NCBI RefSeq assembly: GCF_014647975.1
Contig: NZ_BMQF01000027.1
Coordinates: 1-64,000, forward strand
Reading direction: 5' to 3'
Source: Streptomyces fumigatiscleroticus
GTDB lineage: Bacteria; Actinomycetota; Actinomycetes; Streptomycetales; Streptomycetaceae
DNA: 64,000 nucleotides
Notes under the pieces: model-generated
The model's input: only the letters and a program-made list of their open reading frames with translations
Told to the model about the DNA's origin: nothing
Databases searched by the model: none
Part shown: positions 8,896 to 17,445 of the stretch, piece by piece
Numbering within the stretch: the first letter of the stretch is position 1
How the letters are laid out: each line of letters starts with the position of its first letter
Position numbers and translations under genes: made by a program

Positions 8896-9925
8896 CCTCC
8901 AGGGCCGGTGCGCCCTCGCCCGTCGCGCCGCTCTCGCCGGGGTAGCGGACGCCGATGCGGTCGCGGACCGCGTCGAGCGTCCGCATCACGGCGAGGGTGC
9001 CGTCCAGCGGGACCAGCGGGGACTCGGTCTCCCCGGCGCGCAGGGCGCGCATCACCTCCCGGGCCTGGTGCCGGTAGCTGGCCCGGGGGCCGTCGGCCGG
9101 GTCGGCCGTGAACTCCTCGGGGTCGCGGCCGTCCCGGTGGAGGACGAAGCGGTCGGGGAAGAAGAAGCCGTCCGGGACGTCGATCCGGCCCCGCGAGCCG
9201 GTGATCGAGGCGGAGGTCGCCGTACCGCCCACGATGGAGCAGTGCACCGAAGCGAGAGCACCGTTCTCCCAGGAGAGCAGTGCTCCCGTCTGGAGATCGA
9301 CGCCCTCCTCGGAGAGCACCGCTCTCGCCGTGACCCCCGACGGCTCCCCGAGCAGCAGCTGCGCGAACGACACCGGGTACACGCCGAGATCGAGCAGCGC
9401 GCCCCCGCCCTGCGCCGGATCACGCAGCCGGTGCGAGGGCGGCACCTCGGCCGCCAGCCCGAAGTCGGCCTGCACGGTGCGGACTTCACCGATCGCCCCG
9501 TCGTCCACCAGCGCCTTCAGCCGCCGCACCATCGGGTTGCAGTACATCCACATGGCCTCCATCAGGAAGCGGCCGTTCTCCCGCGCCAGCGCCACCAGCT
9601 CGGCGGCCTCGCGCACGTTCAGCGTGAACGGCTTCTCGCACAGCACGTTCCGCCCGGCCCGAAGACACAGACCGGCGGCGGCCCGGTGCGCCGAGTGCGG
9701 GGTGGCGACGTACACCACGTCGACGTCCTCGTCCCGCGCCAGCGCGTCCCAGTCGCCGTACGCCCGCGGTATGCCGAAACGCTCGGCGAACGCCTCCGCC
9801 CCCGCCCGCGTCCGCGACGCCACCGCCACGACCTCCGCGTCCGGCAGATCCACCAGATCCGCCGTGAACGTCGCCGCGATGCCACCCGTCGCCAGGATCC
9901 CCCAGCGCACGCTCCGCTCCGTCAC
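8882..9925 (-). CDS. Gfo/Idh/MocA family NAD(P)-dependent oxidoreductase
   Basis: A 347-residue protein. The Rossmann fold opens with RWGILATGGIAATF (residues 7-20), and CEKPF near residue 98 is the signature EKP motif whose Lys contacts cofactor and substrate. The C-terminal alpha/beta domain carries GGGALLDLGVYPVSF. Family members oxidise or reduce sugars, inositols or dihydrodiols. I chose GTG 9925, which sits after a GGGGAA site and immediately before the nucleotide fold; an ATG 22 codons upstream is possible. Its 3' end overlaps that of phoD by 14 bp on the opposite strand. Confidence 0.88.
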   Translation of the reverse strand: MTERSVRWGILATGGIAATFTADLVDLPDAEVVAVASRTRAGAEAFAERFGIPRAYGDWDALARDEDVDVVYVATPHSAHRAAAGLCLRAGRNVLCEKPFTLNVREAAELVALARENGRFLMEAMWMYCNPMVRRLKALVDDGAIGEVRTVQADFGLAAEVPPSHRLRDPAQGGGALLDLGVYPVSFAQLLLGEPSGVTARAVLSEEGVDLQTGALLSWENGALASVHCSIVGGTATSASITGSRGRIDVPDGFFFPDRFVLHRDGRDPEEFTADPADGPRASYRHQAREVMRALRAGETESPLVPLDGTLAVMRTLDAVRDRIGVRYPGESGATGEGAPALEVTPA

Positions 9926-10020
9926 AGCGTTCCCCACCCTCGACAAGTCGTTCCTCGTTCCTCGGTCCTCGGTACGAGCTGAGAGCATAGGTGCCGGATC
10001 ACTCGGAGAGGGAGGGGCAC

Positions 10021-11406
10021 ATGTCCGAGCGTGGGGCGTCCATACCGAACACCTCACAGCCGTCCGTACCGAACACCCCGCAGGCGTCCGCACCGGACGC
10101 CTCGCGGCGGCCCGCGGCGGGGCGCACACCGCCGGCCGTCTCCGCGCACCGCCGCACCGGCCTGCTGGTCACCCTCGTCCTCGGCGGCCTGACCGCCACG
10201 CCCCCGCTGGCGATGGACATGTACCTCCCGTCCCTGCCGGAGGTCACCAGGTCGCTGCACGCCCCGGCCGCCACCGTCCAGCTCACGCTCACCGCCTGTC
10301 TGGCCGGCATGGCGCTCGGCCAGCTCGTCGTCGGCCCGATGAGCGACCGGTGGGGCCGCCGCCGCCCGCTGCTGGCCGGCCTCGCCGGCTATGTCGTCGC
10401 CACCGCCCTGTGCGCGCTCGCCCCCACCGTCGAGGTCCTGGTCGCCTTCCGGCTGGTGCAGGGGCTCGCGGGCGCGGCCGGCATCGTCATCGCGCGGGCC
10501 GTCGTCCGCGACCTGTACGACGGTGTGGCCATGGCCCGCTTCTTCTCCACCCTCATGCTGATCAGCGGGGTCGCGCCGATCGTCGCGCCGCTCATCGGCG
10601 GCCAGATCCTCAGGGTGACGGACTGGCGGGGCGTGTTCGGGGTGCTGACCGTCGTCGGTGCGCTGCTCGCCGCGGTCGTCTGGCTGAGGCTGCCCGAGAC
10701 CCTGCCGCCCGGGGAGCGCCACGAGGGCGGCGTCGGCGACGCCCTGCGCTCGATGCGTACCCTCCTCGCCGACCGGGCCTTCACCGGGTACATGCTCGCG
10801 GGCGGCTTCGCCTTCGCGTCGCTCTTCGCCTACGTCTCCGCCTCGCCGTTCGTCGTCCAGGAGATCTACGGCGCCTCCCCGCAGACGTTCAGCCTGCTGT
10901 TCGGCCTCAACTCGGTCGGCCTGGTGGTGGTCGGCCAGATCAACGGCAAGATCCTGGTCGGCCGGGTCAGCCTCGACAAGGCACTGGGCGCCGGGCTCGT
11001 GGTGGTCGTCGCCGCCGCCACCGCGCTGCTGCTGATGACCCTCGGCGTCTTCGGCGGCATCGGACTCGCCCCGGTCGCCGCCGCGCTGTTCGTCCTGATG
11101 TCCGCGATGGGCATCACCCTGCCCAACACCCAGACGCAGGCCCTGCTGCGCACCCGGCACGCCGCCGGTTCCGCGTCCGCCCTGCTCGGCACCTCCTCCT
11201 TCCTGATCGGCGCGGTCGCCTCCCCGCTCGTCGGCGTCGCCGGGGAGGACACCGCCCTGCCGATGGCCGTCGTCCAGCTGGCCGCCGCACTGGTGGCACT
11301 GGCCTGCTTCGTGGGAATGTGCCGTCCCGGGAGCAGGCGCGCGGGCGCGGAGGGCACGGAACCCGCCGGCCCGGGCACGACGGAGCGTGCGGGGGAGGAG
11401 AGCTGA
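10021..11406 (+). CDS. Bcr/CflA family drug:H+ antiporter (MFS)
   Basis: A 461-residue MFS transporter with twelve predicted helices. After an unusual 50-residue Ser/Pro/Asn-rich lead comes LVTLVLGGLTATPPLAMDMY, the Bcr/CflA opening. MFS motif A is GPMSDRWGRRRPLL. Homologues export chloramphenicol, florfenicol, bicyclomycin or sulfonamides. The ATG at 10021 follows a GGGAGGGG site. The gene ends in CTGA, which overlaps the next gene's probable CTG start, so the two are likely translationally coupled. The lead contains three related short units (IPNTSQP, VPNTPQA, APDAS). Confidence 0.88.
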   Translation: MSERGASIPNTSQPSVPNTPQASAPDASRRPAAGRTPPAVSAHRRTGLLVTLVLGGLTATPPLAMDMYLPSLPEVTRSLHAPAATVQLTLTACLAGMALGQLVVGPMSDRWGRRRPLLAGLAGYVVATALCALAPTVEVLVAFRLVQGLAGAAGIVIARAVVRDLYDGVAMARFFSTLMLISGVAPIVAPLIGGQILRVTDWRGVFGVLTVVGALLAAVVWLRLPETLPPGERHEGGVGDALRSMRTLLADRAFTGYMLAGGFAFASLFAYVSASPFVVQEIYGASPQTFSLLFGLNSVGLVVVGQINGKILVGRVSLDKALGAGLVVVVAAATALLLMTLGVFGGIGLAPVAAALFVLMSAMGITLPNTQTQALLRTRHAAGSASALLGTSSFLIGAVASPLVGVAGEDTALPMAVVQLAAALVALACFVGMCRPGSRRAGAEGTEPAGPGTTERAGEES

Positions 11407-12563
11407 GCACACCCAGGCTGCGCGACGACACACCGGAACGGGCCGGACTCGACCCCGGCGAACTGCGGCACCTCGTCCGGGAGGTCCGCGACCTCACCAC
11501 CGGGGAACACCCCTGGGCGGCGGGCGCCGTCGTGGTCGTCGGACGCGGCCCGGTGATCGCCGTCGAGGCGGCGGCGGGCTGGGCCGTACGGTATGCGTCC
11601 TGGGATCCGCGCGCCGACGCCGGAGTGGAGCTGCCGCCCCGGTCGCGGGTGCCGGTGACCGCCGGCACCCCGTTCGACCTGGCCTCCCTCACCAAGCTGT
11701 TCACCTCGGTCGCCGCCGTGCAGCAGATCGAGCGGGGCACCCTCGGCATCGACGCGGAGGTCGGCGCGTATCTGCCCGACTTCCGCGCCGCCGCCGCGCA
11801 CGGCATCACCGTGCGGCAGCTGCTCACCCACACCTCCGGGCTGCGGCCCGAACTCCCGCTGTACGACTGCGCCGACGCCGCCGAGCGCCTGGCCCGGCTG
11901 CGTGCGGAATCCCCGGTGGGCGTGGACGGCACCTACTGCTACTCCGACCTGAACATGCTGCTCCTCCAGCACGTCCTGGAGCGCGTCACCGGCCGCACCC
12001 TGGACACGCTGGTCCGCGACGGGATCACCCGGCCGCTGGGCATGACCTCCACCAGCTTCGGGCCGTGCCCGTCGGCGGCGGCCACGGAGGACCAGCGGCG
12101 GCCCTGGGCCAAGGCCGACCGCGGGATGCTGCGCGGGGAGGTGCACGACGAGAACGCCTGGGCGCTCGGCGGCGTCGCGGGCCACGCGGGCCTGTTCTCG
12201 ACCGGCCGCGACCTGGCCGTCTTCTGCCGCGCCCTGCTGGCCGGCGGCTCCTACGGCCCCGCCCGTATCCTCGGCCCCGACTTCGTCGAGCTGCTGCTCA
12301 CCCCGCCCGGCCTCGGCTTCGCCCTCGACCAGCCGTGGTTCATGGGCGAGCTGGCGGGGCGCGGGGCGGCCGGGCACACCGGCTTCACCGGCACGATGCT
12401 GGTCCTGGACCGGGCGACCGACACGTTCCTGGTGCTGCTGGCCAACGCGGTGCACCCCCGGCGACGGGTGCCGGACAGCCGCCCGCGGGCGGCGGCGGCG
12501 ACCCGGGTGGCCCGGGCGGTGCGGGGGGCCGCGCAGCGGCCGCTGCCCCGCACGGGCCCGTAG
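11403..12563 (+). CDS. serine hydrolase, beta-lactamase/AmpC-fold
   Basis: A 386-residue class C beta-lactamase-fold protein. The nucleophile motif SLTK is in TPFDLASLTKLFTSVAA (near residue 95) and the second motif is YSDLN (YCYSDLNMLLLQ). HTGFTGT near residue 325 stands in for the third (KTG-like) box. Such proteins include D-aminopeptidases, esterases and penicillin-binding proteins. No signal peptide is seen. The best start is a rare CTG at 11403, seven bases after GGAGGA and overlapping the upstream stop (CTGA); no ATG or GTG lies near the conserved N-terminus (RAGLDPGELRHLVREV). Confidence 0.82.
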   Translation: MSTPRLRDDTPERAGLDPGELRHLVREVRDLTTGEHPWAAGAVVVVGRGPVIAVEAAAGWAVRYASWDPRADAGVELPPRSRVPVTAGTPFDLASLTKLFTSVAAVQQIERGTLGIDAEVGAYLPDFRAAAAHGITVRQLLTHTSGLRPELPLYDCADAAERLARLRAESPVGVDGTYCYSDLNMLLLQHVLERVTGRTLDTLVRDGITRPLGMTSTSFGPCPSAAATEDQRRPWAKADRGMLRGEVHDENAWALGGVAGHAGLFSTGRDLAVFCRALLAGGSYGPARILGPDFVELLLTPPGLGFALDQPWFMGELAGRGAAGHTGFTGTMLVLDRATDTFLVLLANAVHPRRRVPDSRPRAAAATRVARAVRGAAQRPLPRTGP

Positions 12564-12572
12564 AATCGCCGG

Positions 12573-13562
12573 GTGAACGCCCCCGTACCCCCGGCCGAGA
12601 CCCTGCGTGCCGCACTCGCCGGTCTGCTCGACGGGCTGCCGCCCCGGCAGGCCGCACAGGCCGTGGACCGGCTGATCGCCAGCTACCGGGGCGCCACCCC
12701 GACCGACGCCCCGATCCTGCGCGACCGCGCGGACGTGGCCGCGTACGCCGCCTACCGGATGCCCGCGACCTTCGAGGCGGTGCGGTCGGCGCTGGCGGCG
12801 CTCGCCGGGGCGGCGCCCGGGTGGGTGCCGGACGGCCATGTCGATGTGGGCGGCGGCACCGGCGCGGCGACCTGGGCGGTCAACGCGACCTGGGGCGGGG
12901 TCCGGCCGGTGACCGTGCTCGACTGGGCCGAGCCCGCGCTCGCGCTCGGCCGGGAGATCGCCGCCGCCCACCCGGAGCTGCGGGAGGTTTGCTGGCAGCG
13001 CTCTCGTATCGGAGCGGCGCTCACCATCGAGAGCACCGATCTCGCCACGGTCTCCTACGTCCTCAACGAGCTGACCGCCGCCGACCGCGCCGCGCTGGTC
13101 GACGCGGTGGCCGCCGCCGCGCGGGCCGTCGTGATCGTCGAGCCGGGCACCCCCGACGGCTACGCCCGCGTCATCGAGGCCCGCGACCGCCTGATCGCCG
13201 CCGGCTTCCACGTCGCCGCGCCCTGCCCGCACAGCGCCGCCTGCCCGATAGTCCCGGGCACGGACTGGTGCCACTTCTCGGCGCGGGTCAGCCGCTCCTC
13301 CCTGCACCGCCAGGTCAAGGGCGGCTCCCTCGCCTACGAGGACGAGAAGTTCAGCTACGTCGCCGCCACCCGCTTCCCGGCCGCGCCCGCCCCCTCCCGG
13401 GTGATCCGGCGTCCCCAGATCCGCAAGGGCCAGGTGCTCCTGGACCTGTGCGAGCCCGACGAGCGGCTCCGCCGCCGGACGGTCACCAAGCGCCACGGCG
13501 ACCTGTACAAGGCGGCCCGGGACGCGGACTGGGGCGATCCCTGGCCGCCCGCCGACCACTAG
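12573..13562 (+). CDS. Rsm22-like small-subunit rRNA methyltransferase family protein
   Basis: A 329-residue protein starting at GTG 12573. The SAM-binding motif I is DVGGGTGAATWA near residues 90-101, and an acidic residue follows in TVLDWAEPALAL. Later come SYVLNEL and a Cys cluster, CPHSAACPIVPGTDWCHF, characteristic of the Rsm22 family, where cysteines may hold an iron-sulfur cluster. Mitochondrial Rsm22 is needed for small ribosomal subunit assembly; bacterial members are uncharacterised. The gene begins 9 bp after the serine hydrolase, suggesting co-transcription. Confidence 0.85.
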   Translation: MNAPVPPAETLRAALAGLLDGLPPRQAAQAVDRLIASYRGATPTDAPILRDRADVAAYAAYRMPATFEAVRSALAALAGAAPGWVPDGHVDVGGGTGAATWAVNATWGGVRPVTVLDWAEPALALGREIAAAHPELREVCWQRSRIGAALTIESTDLATVSYVLNELTAADRAALVDAVAAAARAVVIVEPGTPDGYARVIEARDRLIAAGFHVAAPCPHSAACPIVPGTDWCHFSARVSRSSLHRQVKGGSLAYEDEKFSYVAATRFPAAPAPSRVIRRPQIRKGQVLLDLCEPDERLRRRTVTKRHGDLYKAARDADWGDPWPPADH

Positions 13563-13966
13563 GCCCGGTCGGCCCGGTCGGCCGGGAACCGGTGTTCTCG
13601 GCCTTGTCCGTGTCGCGTCGACATGCCGGTCGGCGGGCGTTCGTGTGACCGCGGGGGTCACCGCGATGGCGGCGGCCCACCGGCGCCGGGTCGGCGGGAC
13701 CGGTTCGGGCAGGTCGTCTCCGGGGGCGGGTCCGGGCCGCGGACGGGCTGCTCGCCGACGACACGACGGCACGCCCGCCGCGGTGGTCCGGACCGGCCCG
13801 GTCGGGCACCCGGAAGGTCTTCGGGTCGAGGATGGTCGGCCCGACCGGCGGCACCCCCGCCCGCTGCGCCATGGCACCGGGCGAGCCCGCCGCCTCGGTG
13901 AAGACGCCGAGGACCTGGGACATTCGGCGAGACGTTCCGTCTTGTCGGCCTGGTAGATTTCGGCCC
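13563..13966. other. intergenic region with possible degraded divergent gene
   Basis: About 400 bp. No plus-strand gene is convincing. On the minus strand an ORF starts at ATG 13923, opposite the TetR gene, with a plausible beginning (MSQVLGVFTEAAGSPG). It soon becomes Arg/Pro-rich shadow sequence and runs into the end of the Rsm22 gene. In another minus frame, VPPTRRRWAAAIAV resembles the first cytoplasmic stretch of an MFS pump. This could be the decayed target of the TetR regulator. Confidence 0.35.
13930..13942. promoter_or_regulatory. candidate TetR operator
   Basis: Small palindrome AGACG-TTC-CGTCT lying 25 bp before the TetR start and 7 bp beyond the start of the possible divergent ORF. 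Read on the other strand it contains ACGGAACGTCTCG, similar to the palindrome core at 34759-34779 (ACGGAACGGTCTCG). The position suits autoregulation. Confidence 0.45.
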
Positions 13967-14593
13967 ATGACCGCCCGGAAACCCGTCCCCGACACCACCC
14001 GCCGCAGCGAGAGGTCGCGCCGCGCCATCTACGACGCCGCCCTCGCCCTGGTCGTCGAGGTCGGCTACCCCAGGACCACCATCGAGGGCATCGCCGCCCG
14101 TGCCGGTGTCGGCAAGCAGACGATCTACCGGTGGTGGCCGTCGAAGGCCGAGGTCCTGATGGAGGCCTTCCTCGACCTCGGCGAACGGACGGCGCGGGCC
14201 GCGGGGCAGCCGGTGCCGGAGACGTACGCCATTCCGGACACCGGCGATCTCGCGGCCGACCTGAAGGCCGTACTGCGGGCCACCGTGGACGAGCTGCGCG
14301 ACCCGAGGTTCGAGGCGCCGTCCCGCGCGCTGGCCGCCGAGGGGGTCGTCGACGAGCAGCTCGGCCGGGAGGTCGTGGCCAAGCTGCTCCAGCCCTCGCT
14401 CGAGCTCTACGTCGACCGGCTGCGCGCCGCGCAGGAGGCCGGTGAGGTGCGCCCCGACATCGACCCGCGCATCGCCCTGGAGCTCTTCGTCTCCCCGCTC
14501 GCCCAGCGCTGGCTCCAGCGCACGGCCCCGTTCGACCACGAGTACACCGACACGCTCGTCGACTACGCCCTTCACGGCCTCGCGCCGCGCTGA
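13967..14593 (+). CDS. TetR/AcrR family transcriptional regulator
   Basis: A 208-residue repressor. The N-terminal helix-turn-helix is visible at residues 30-60: TIEGIAARAGVGKQTIYRWW. The C-terminal ligand domain ends with LFVSPLAQRWLQRTAP, typical of the TetR_C group that controls exporters or oxidoreductases. I chose ATG 13967 because the conserved lead (RRSERSRRAIYDAALAL) begins shortly after; the frame is open upstream. Its natural target is probably divergent but appears degraded. Its 3' end overlaps the convergent GDPD gene by 22 bp. Confidence 0.88.
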   Translation: MTARKPVPDTTRRSERSRRAIYDAALALVVEVGYPRTTIEGIAARAGVGKQTIYRWWPSKAEVLMEAFLDLGERTARAAGQPVPETYAIPDTGDLAADLKAVLRATVDELRDPRFEAPSRALAAEGVVDEQLGREVVAKLLQPSLELYVDRLRAAQEAGEVRPDIDPRIALELFVSPLAQRWLQRTAPFDHEYTDTLVDYALHGLAPR

Positions 14594-15456
14594 GCCGGGC
14601 CGGTCCCGGGGGCGCCGCGGGCCGGGTGCCGCGCCAGCCGCCCCGGCGCGTCCGTGATGATCCCGTCGCAGCCCAGGGCCAGGGCCCGGTCGCGCTGTGC
14701 CGGGGTCAGCACCGTGTGGGCCCACACACGCCGGATGCCCGAGCGCACGGCGCGTGTCAGGTCCGCGTCGGCCGCCGCGACGTCGACGTCCAGCAGGTCG
14801 ACGAAGGAGCGCCAGCGCTCCGGCCGGTCGTCGCGCAGCTGCCGGGCCGAGCGCCACAGCTGGGCGAGCAGGCCGAGCCGGTGGGCGTGGAGCGCCACCG
14901 CGGGGTCGTTGGAGTTGACGAAGACCGAGCGGAGCAGGCCCCGGGCGCGGATCAGGGCGGCCAGCCGGTCCAGACCGCGCGGGTCCTTCGCCTCCAGCAT
15001 CAGCACGATCCGCCCGCCGAAACGATCCAGCACCTCCGCCACCGTCGGCGGCCGCTCCGCGCGCCAGCTGCCGGGCAGCGACGCCCCCGGCCGCAGCCGG
15101 ACCCCCCGCCACTCGGCCAGGTCGAGCCCGCGCACCTCCCCGCCGAGGAACGTCGTCCGGTTCAGGGTGGCGTCGTGCATCACGACCGGCGAGCCGTCGC
15201 GCAGCACCCGGGTGTCGAAGTCCAGTACCTGCGCGGTACCGCGGCCGTAGGCGGCCATCAGGCCCGACATGCTGTTCTCGGGGACCTCGCGGGCGCCGCC
15301 GCGGTGGGCGACGTAGGTGACGCGGGGGAGCGCGTCGACCGTGAGCGGGCCGGGGCCCCACTCCAGCGGGAGCGGGGTGCCGCCCTGTCCGGCGAGGGCC
15401 AGCGAGACCACGGACGCCGCGGAGGCCAGACCCGTCAGCGCGATCCTTGTGACCAT
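14572..15456 (-). CDS. glycerophosphodiester phosphodiesterase family protein, exported
   Basis: About 294 residues from ATG 15456; a GTG three codons upstream is also possible. The N-terminus is a hydrophobic signal or anchor (TRIALTGLASAASVVSLALA). The GDPD active site is clear: VAHRGGAREVPENS (catalytic His, Arg, Glu, Asn), MHDATLNRTT (second catalytic His) and LEAKDP (metal-binding Glu). The enzyme releases sn-glycerol-3-phosphate from deacylated phospholipids, probably outside the membrane. The tail is Arg/Pro/Gly-rich. It converges on the TetR gene. Confidence 0.88.
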   Translation of the reverse strand: MVTRIALTGLASAASVVSLALAGQGGTPLPLEWGPGPLTVDALPRVTYVAHRGGAREVPENSMSGLMAAYGRGTAQVLDFDTRVLRDGSPVVMHDATLNRTTFLGGEVRGLDLAEWRGVRLRPGASLPGSWRAERPPTVAEVLDRFGGRIVLMLEAKDPRGLDRLAALIRARGLLRSVFVNSNDPAVALHAHRLGLLAQLWRSARQLRDDRPERWRSFVDLLDVDVAAADADLTRAVRSGIRRVWAHTVLTPAQRDRALALGCDGIITDAPGRLARHPARGAPGTGPAQRGARP

Positions 15457-15626
15457 GGCGACCACGGTAGGACGCCCAATCCCGGCAAAGCGGTCAATGA
15501 CACTCGAACCGGATGCGGGGTACCCGTCGTCCCAGCCATCCCGTACGGGCGCTCCGGCCCCCCGGGGCGCAGGATGATGGGACGATGAGGCATGCTGTTC
15601 GGCACGACACCGAGGCGAGGGGACGA

Positions 15627-16358
15627 ATGAGCGCGGAGTTGGGCGGCCGGACCGGCCTTCGGGGCAAACTCTCCCAGTGGCTGCGCGGAGGAGGTCCGAA
15701 GGAGGCCGCCGACGACGGTGGCCGTGAGGCCCTGCTGCTCGCCACCGCCGCCGCGGGACTGCCCCTCGCCCCCGCCGCGCACCCGGCCGGCTACCGGTGC
15801 TCCTGCGACCGCGTCGGCTGTCCCACCCCGGCCCGGCACCCGGTGTCGTTCGCCTGGCAGACGCAGTCCACCACCGACCGCGCCCAGGTCGAGCGCTGGG
15901 TCCGGCACCAGCCGCAGGCCAACTTCATCACCGCCACCGGCATGGTGCACGACGTCCTCGACGTACCGCTGGAGGCGGGCCGGGAGGCGCTTCAGCGGCT
16001 GCTCGACGCCGGCGTCGAGGTCGGTCCCGTCGCCGAGAGCGACGACGGCCGCATGCTCTTCTTCACCCTCACCCGCGGGACCCCCGAGGACGAGGACGAG
16101 TGGTGGCCCTGCGAGCTGGACTGCCATCCGGAGACCATGGACGAGCACCCCGGCCTGCGCTGGCACTGCCGCGGCTCGTACGTGCTCGTCCCGCCCGCCC
16201 GGCTGCCCGGCGAGGGCCAGTCGGTGCACTGGGTGCGCGGACCCGAGCACCCGCTGCCGGACCCGCTGAGCCTGCTGGAGGTCCTGACCGACTCCTGCGC
16301 CCGCTACGCCGGCGAGGAGCCCGACCAGGCGGGCGCGGCCTGGCCCCTGCGCCACTGA
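15627..16358 (+). CDS. Prim-Pol-like (bifunctional DNA primase/polymerase N-domain) protein
   Basis: A 243-residue protein. ATG 15627 follows a GAGGGGA site by five bases; an in-frame ATG at 15585 is an alternative. The sequence fits the small Prim-Pol N-terminal family: a LAxxAGLPLAPAAHP region, then CSCDRVGCPTPARHP with a Cys triad, then QANFITATG and a LDVPLEAG block. The usual hDhD metal motif is not obvious, so catalytic activity is doubtful. No helicase or plasmid gene is adjacent, so this is a stand-alone chromosomal member of the kind common in Streptomyces. Role unknown. Confidence 0.7.
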   Translation: MSAELGGRTGLRGKLSQWLRGGGPKEAADDGGREALLLATAAAGLPLAPAAHPAGYRCSCDRVGCPTPARHPVSFAWQTQSTTDRAQVERWVRHQPQANFITATGMVHDVLDVPLEAGREALQRLLDAGVEVGPVAESDDGRMLFFTLTRGTPEDEDEWWPCELDCHPETMDEHPGLRWHCRGSYVLVPPARLPGEGQSVHWVRGPEHPLPDPLSLLEVLTDSCARYAGEEPDQAGAAWPLRH

Positions 16359-16404
16359 GCGATCCGCCGGATCCGGTGCCTGGTCCGCGGGCCCGGCGTG
16401 GCCG

Positions 16405-16434
16405 GTCGCGCGGTTCCCCGCGCCCCTCAGGGCC
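16405..16434. repeat. single copy of dispersed GCGCGGTTCCCCGCGCCCC-type repeat
   Basis: GTCGCGCGGTTCCCCGCGCC followed by CCTCAGGGCC matches the core of the 60-bp units at 39.8-40.2 kb (GCGCAGTTCCTCGCGCCCC then a GGGGC arm). Related elements are frequent between Streptomyces genes. It sits between the convergent Prim-Pol and lipoprotein genes and may act as a bidirectional terminator. Confidence 0.55.
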
Positions 16435-16443
16435 CCGCGGGCC

Positions 16444-17445
16444 CTACTCGCCCTGCGCCGACGTCAGACCCTGCACCCGGCCCAGGATCGACACCTGCCC
16501 GTCCCCGGAGCCCTTCGCCGGGTCCAGGGCCACCTCGTTGGAGACGAACCTCATCGTCAGCGACTGCTTGATCTCGCCGGTCGTCAGCGCCAGCACGTCC
16601 TTGTTCGGGGTGGGCACGGAGGCGCCCTGCGCGGCCGTCTGCTTCTCGTAGTGGCGGGTGGTGAAGAAGACCAGCGCCCCGCCGTCCGCGGTGCGCAGCG
16701 CCAGCGGCGCGTAGTCGCCGTTGGTCAGCGGCTCGTCGATGTACTGCGTGGCCAGGCCCGGCCGGCTGGACTGCTTCTCGCGCTGCTCGCGCCACGCGCT
16801 GGTGTGCGTGCCGTCCGCGAAGGACGCCCCGCCGCTCTTGAGGTACGTGGTGTACGTCCTGCTCAGCTTGCCCGGCGCGACGGCCAGTCCGGCCGAGTCG
16901 GCGGGGACCGCCTCGGCCCAGCCGTCCTTGTCCGTCTTGAACTCGGGCAGGTCGTCGGGGTCCACCAGCGTCAGATACGCCACCTGCCAGGTCTCGTCCA
17001 GGCCGCCCCGGGTGAACACCAGCAGCCAGCGGGCGTCGCCGCCCTTGTTGCCGTGGGCGTCGGCCACGAACCAGCGCGGCCAGCCCGCCTTCTCGGGGAT
17101 CGTGAACTTCGCGTCCGTCAGCTTCAGCGGCGTGTGCGAGGGGTTGCCGCCCGGGTTGTTGGCGCGGCCGGCCTTCAGCCGCGCCGTGTCCATGTCGGCC
17201 AGGGCGCCGGTGGTGCGGTCGGCGTCCAGCGACGCGTCGTAGGCCTTGTCGGCCTTGTTGTACGCGGTCGTGAACTGCTCCAGCGCCTTCGCGGCCTCGG
17301 CCCGGGTGGCCGCCGGGAGCACCTCCCGCTCACCGTGCACCACCACGCACCCGCTCGCCGTCAACGACAAAGCGGTCAGCGAGGCCGCCGCCAGGACGTT
17401 CCGGTCAAGTCTGCGAAGCCTTCGAGGGCCGCGATCCCTGCTCAT
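16444..17445 (-). CDS. putative lipoprotein of unknown function, overlapping efeU
   Basis: A 333-residue protein with a lipoprotein signal: basic start (MSRDRGPRRLRRLDR), hydrophobic core and lipobox LTASGC with Cys33. The mature part has no family I recognise. It contains FTTAYNKADKAYDASLDAD near residue 60, Trp-rich segments (WPRWFVADAHGNKGGDARWL) and a late YIDEPLTNGDYAPLALRT block. The start lies 41 bp inside the end of efeU, which indicates translational coupling and the same transcript. It may be an extracytoplasmic accessory of iron uptake, but that rests only on context. Confidence 0.75.
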   Translation of the reverse strand: MSRDRGPRRLRRLDRNVLAAASLTALSLTASGCVVVHGEREVLPAATRAEAAKALEQFTTAYNKADKAYDASLDADRTTGALADMDTARLKAGRANNPGGNPSHTPLKLTDAKFTIPEKAGWPRWFVADAHGNKGGDARWLLVFTRGGLDETWQVAYLTLVDPDDLPEFKTDKDGWAEAVPADSAGLAVAPGKLSRTYTTYLKSGGASFADGTHTSAWREQREKQSSRPGLATQYIDEPLTNGDYAPLALRTADGGALVFFTTRHYEKQTAAQGASVPTPNKDVLALTTGEIKQSLTMRFVSNEVALDPAKGSGDGQVSILGRVQGLTSAQGE

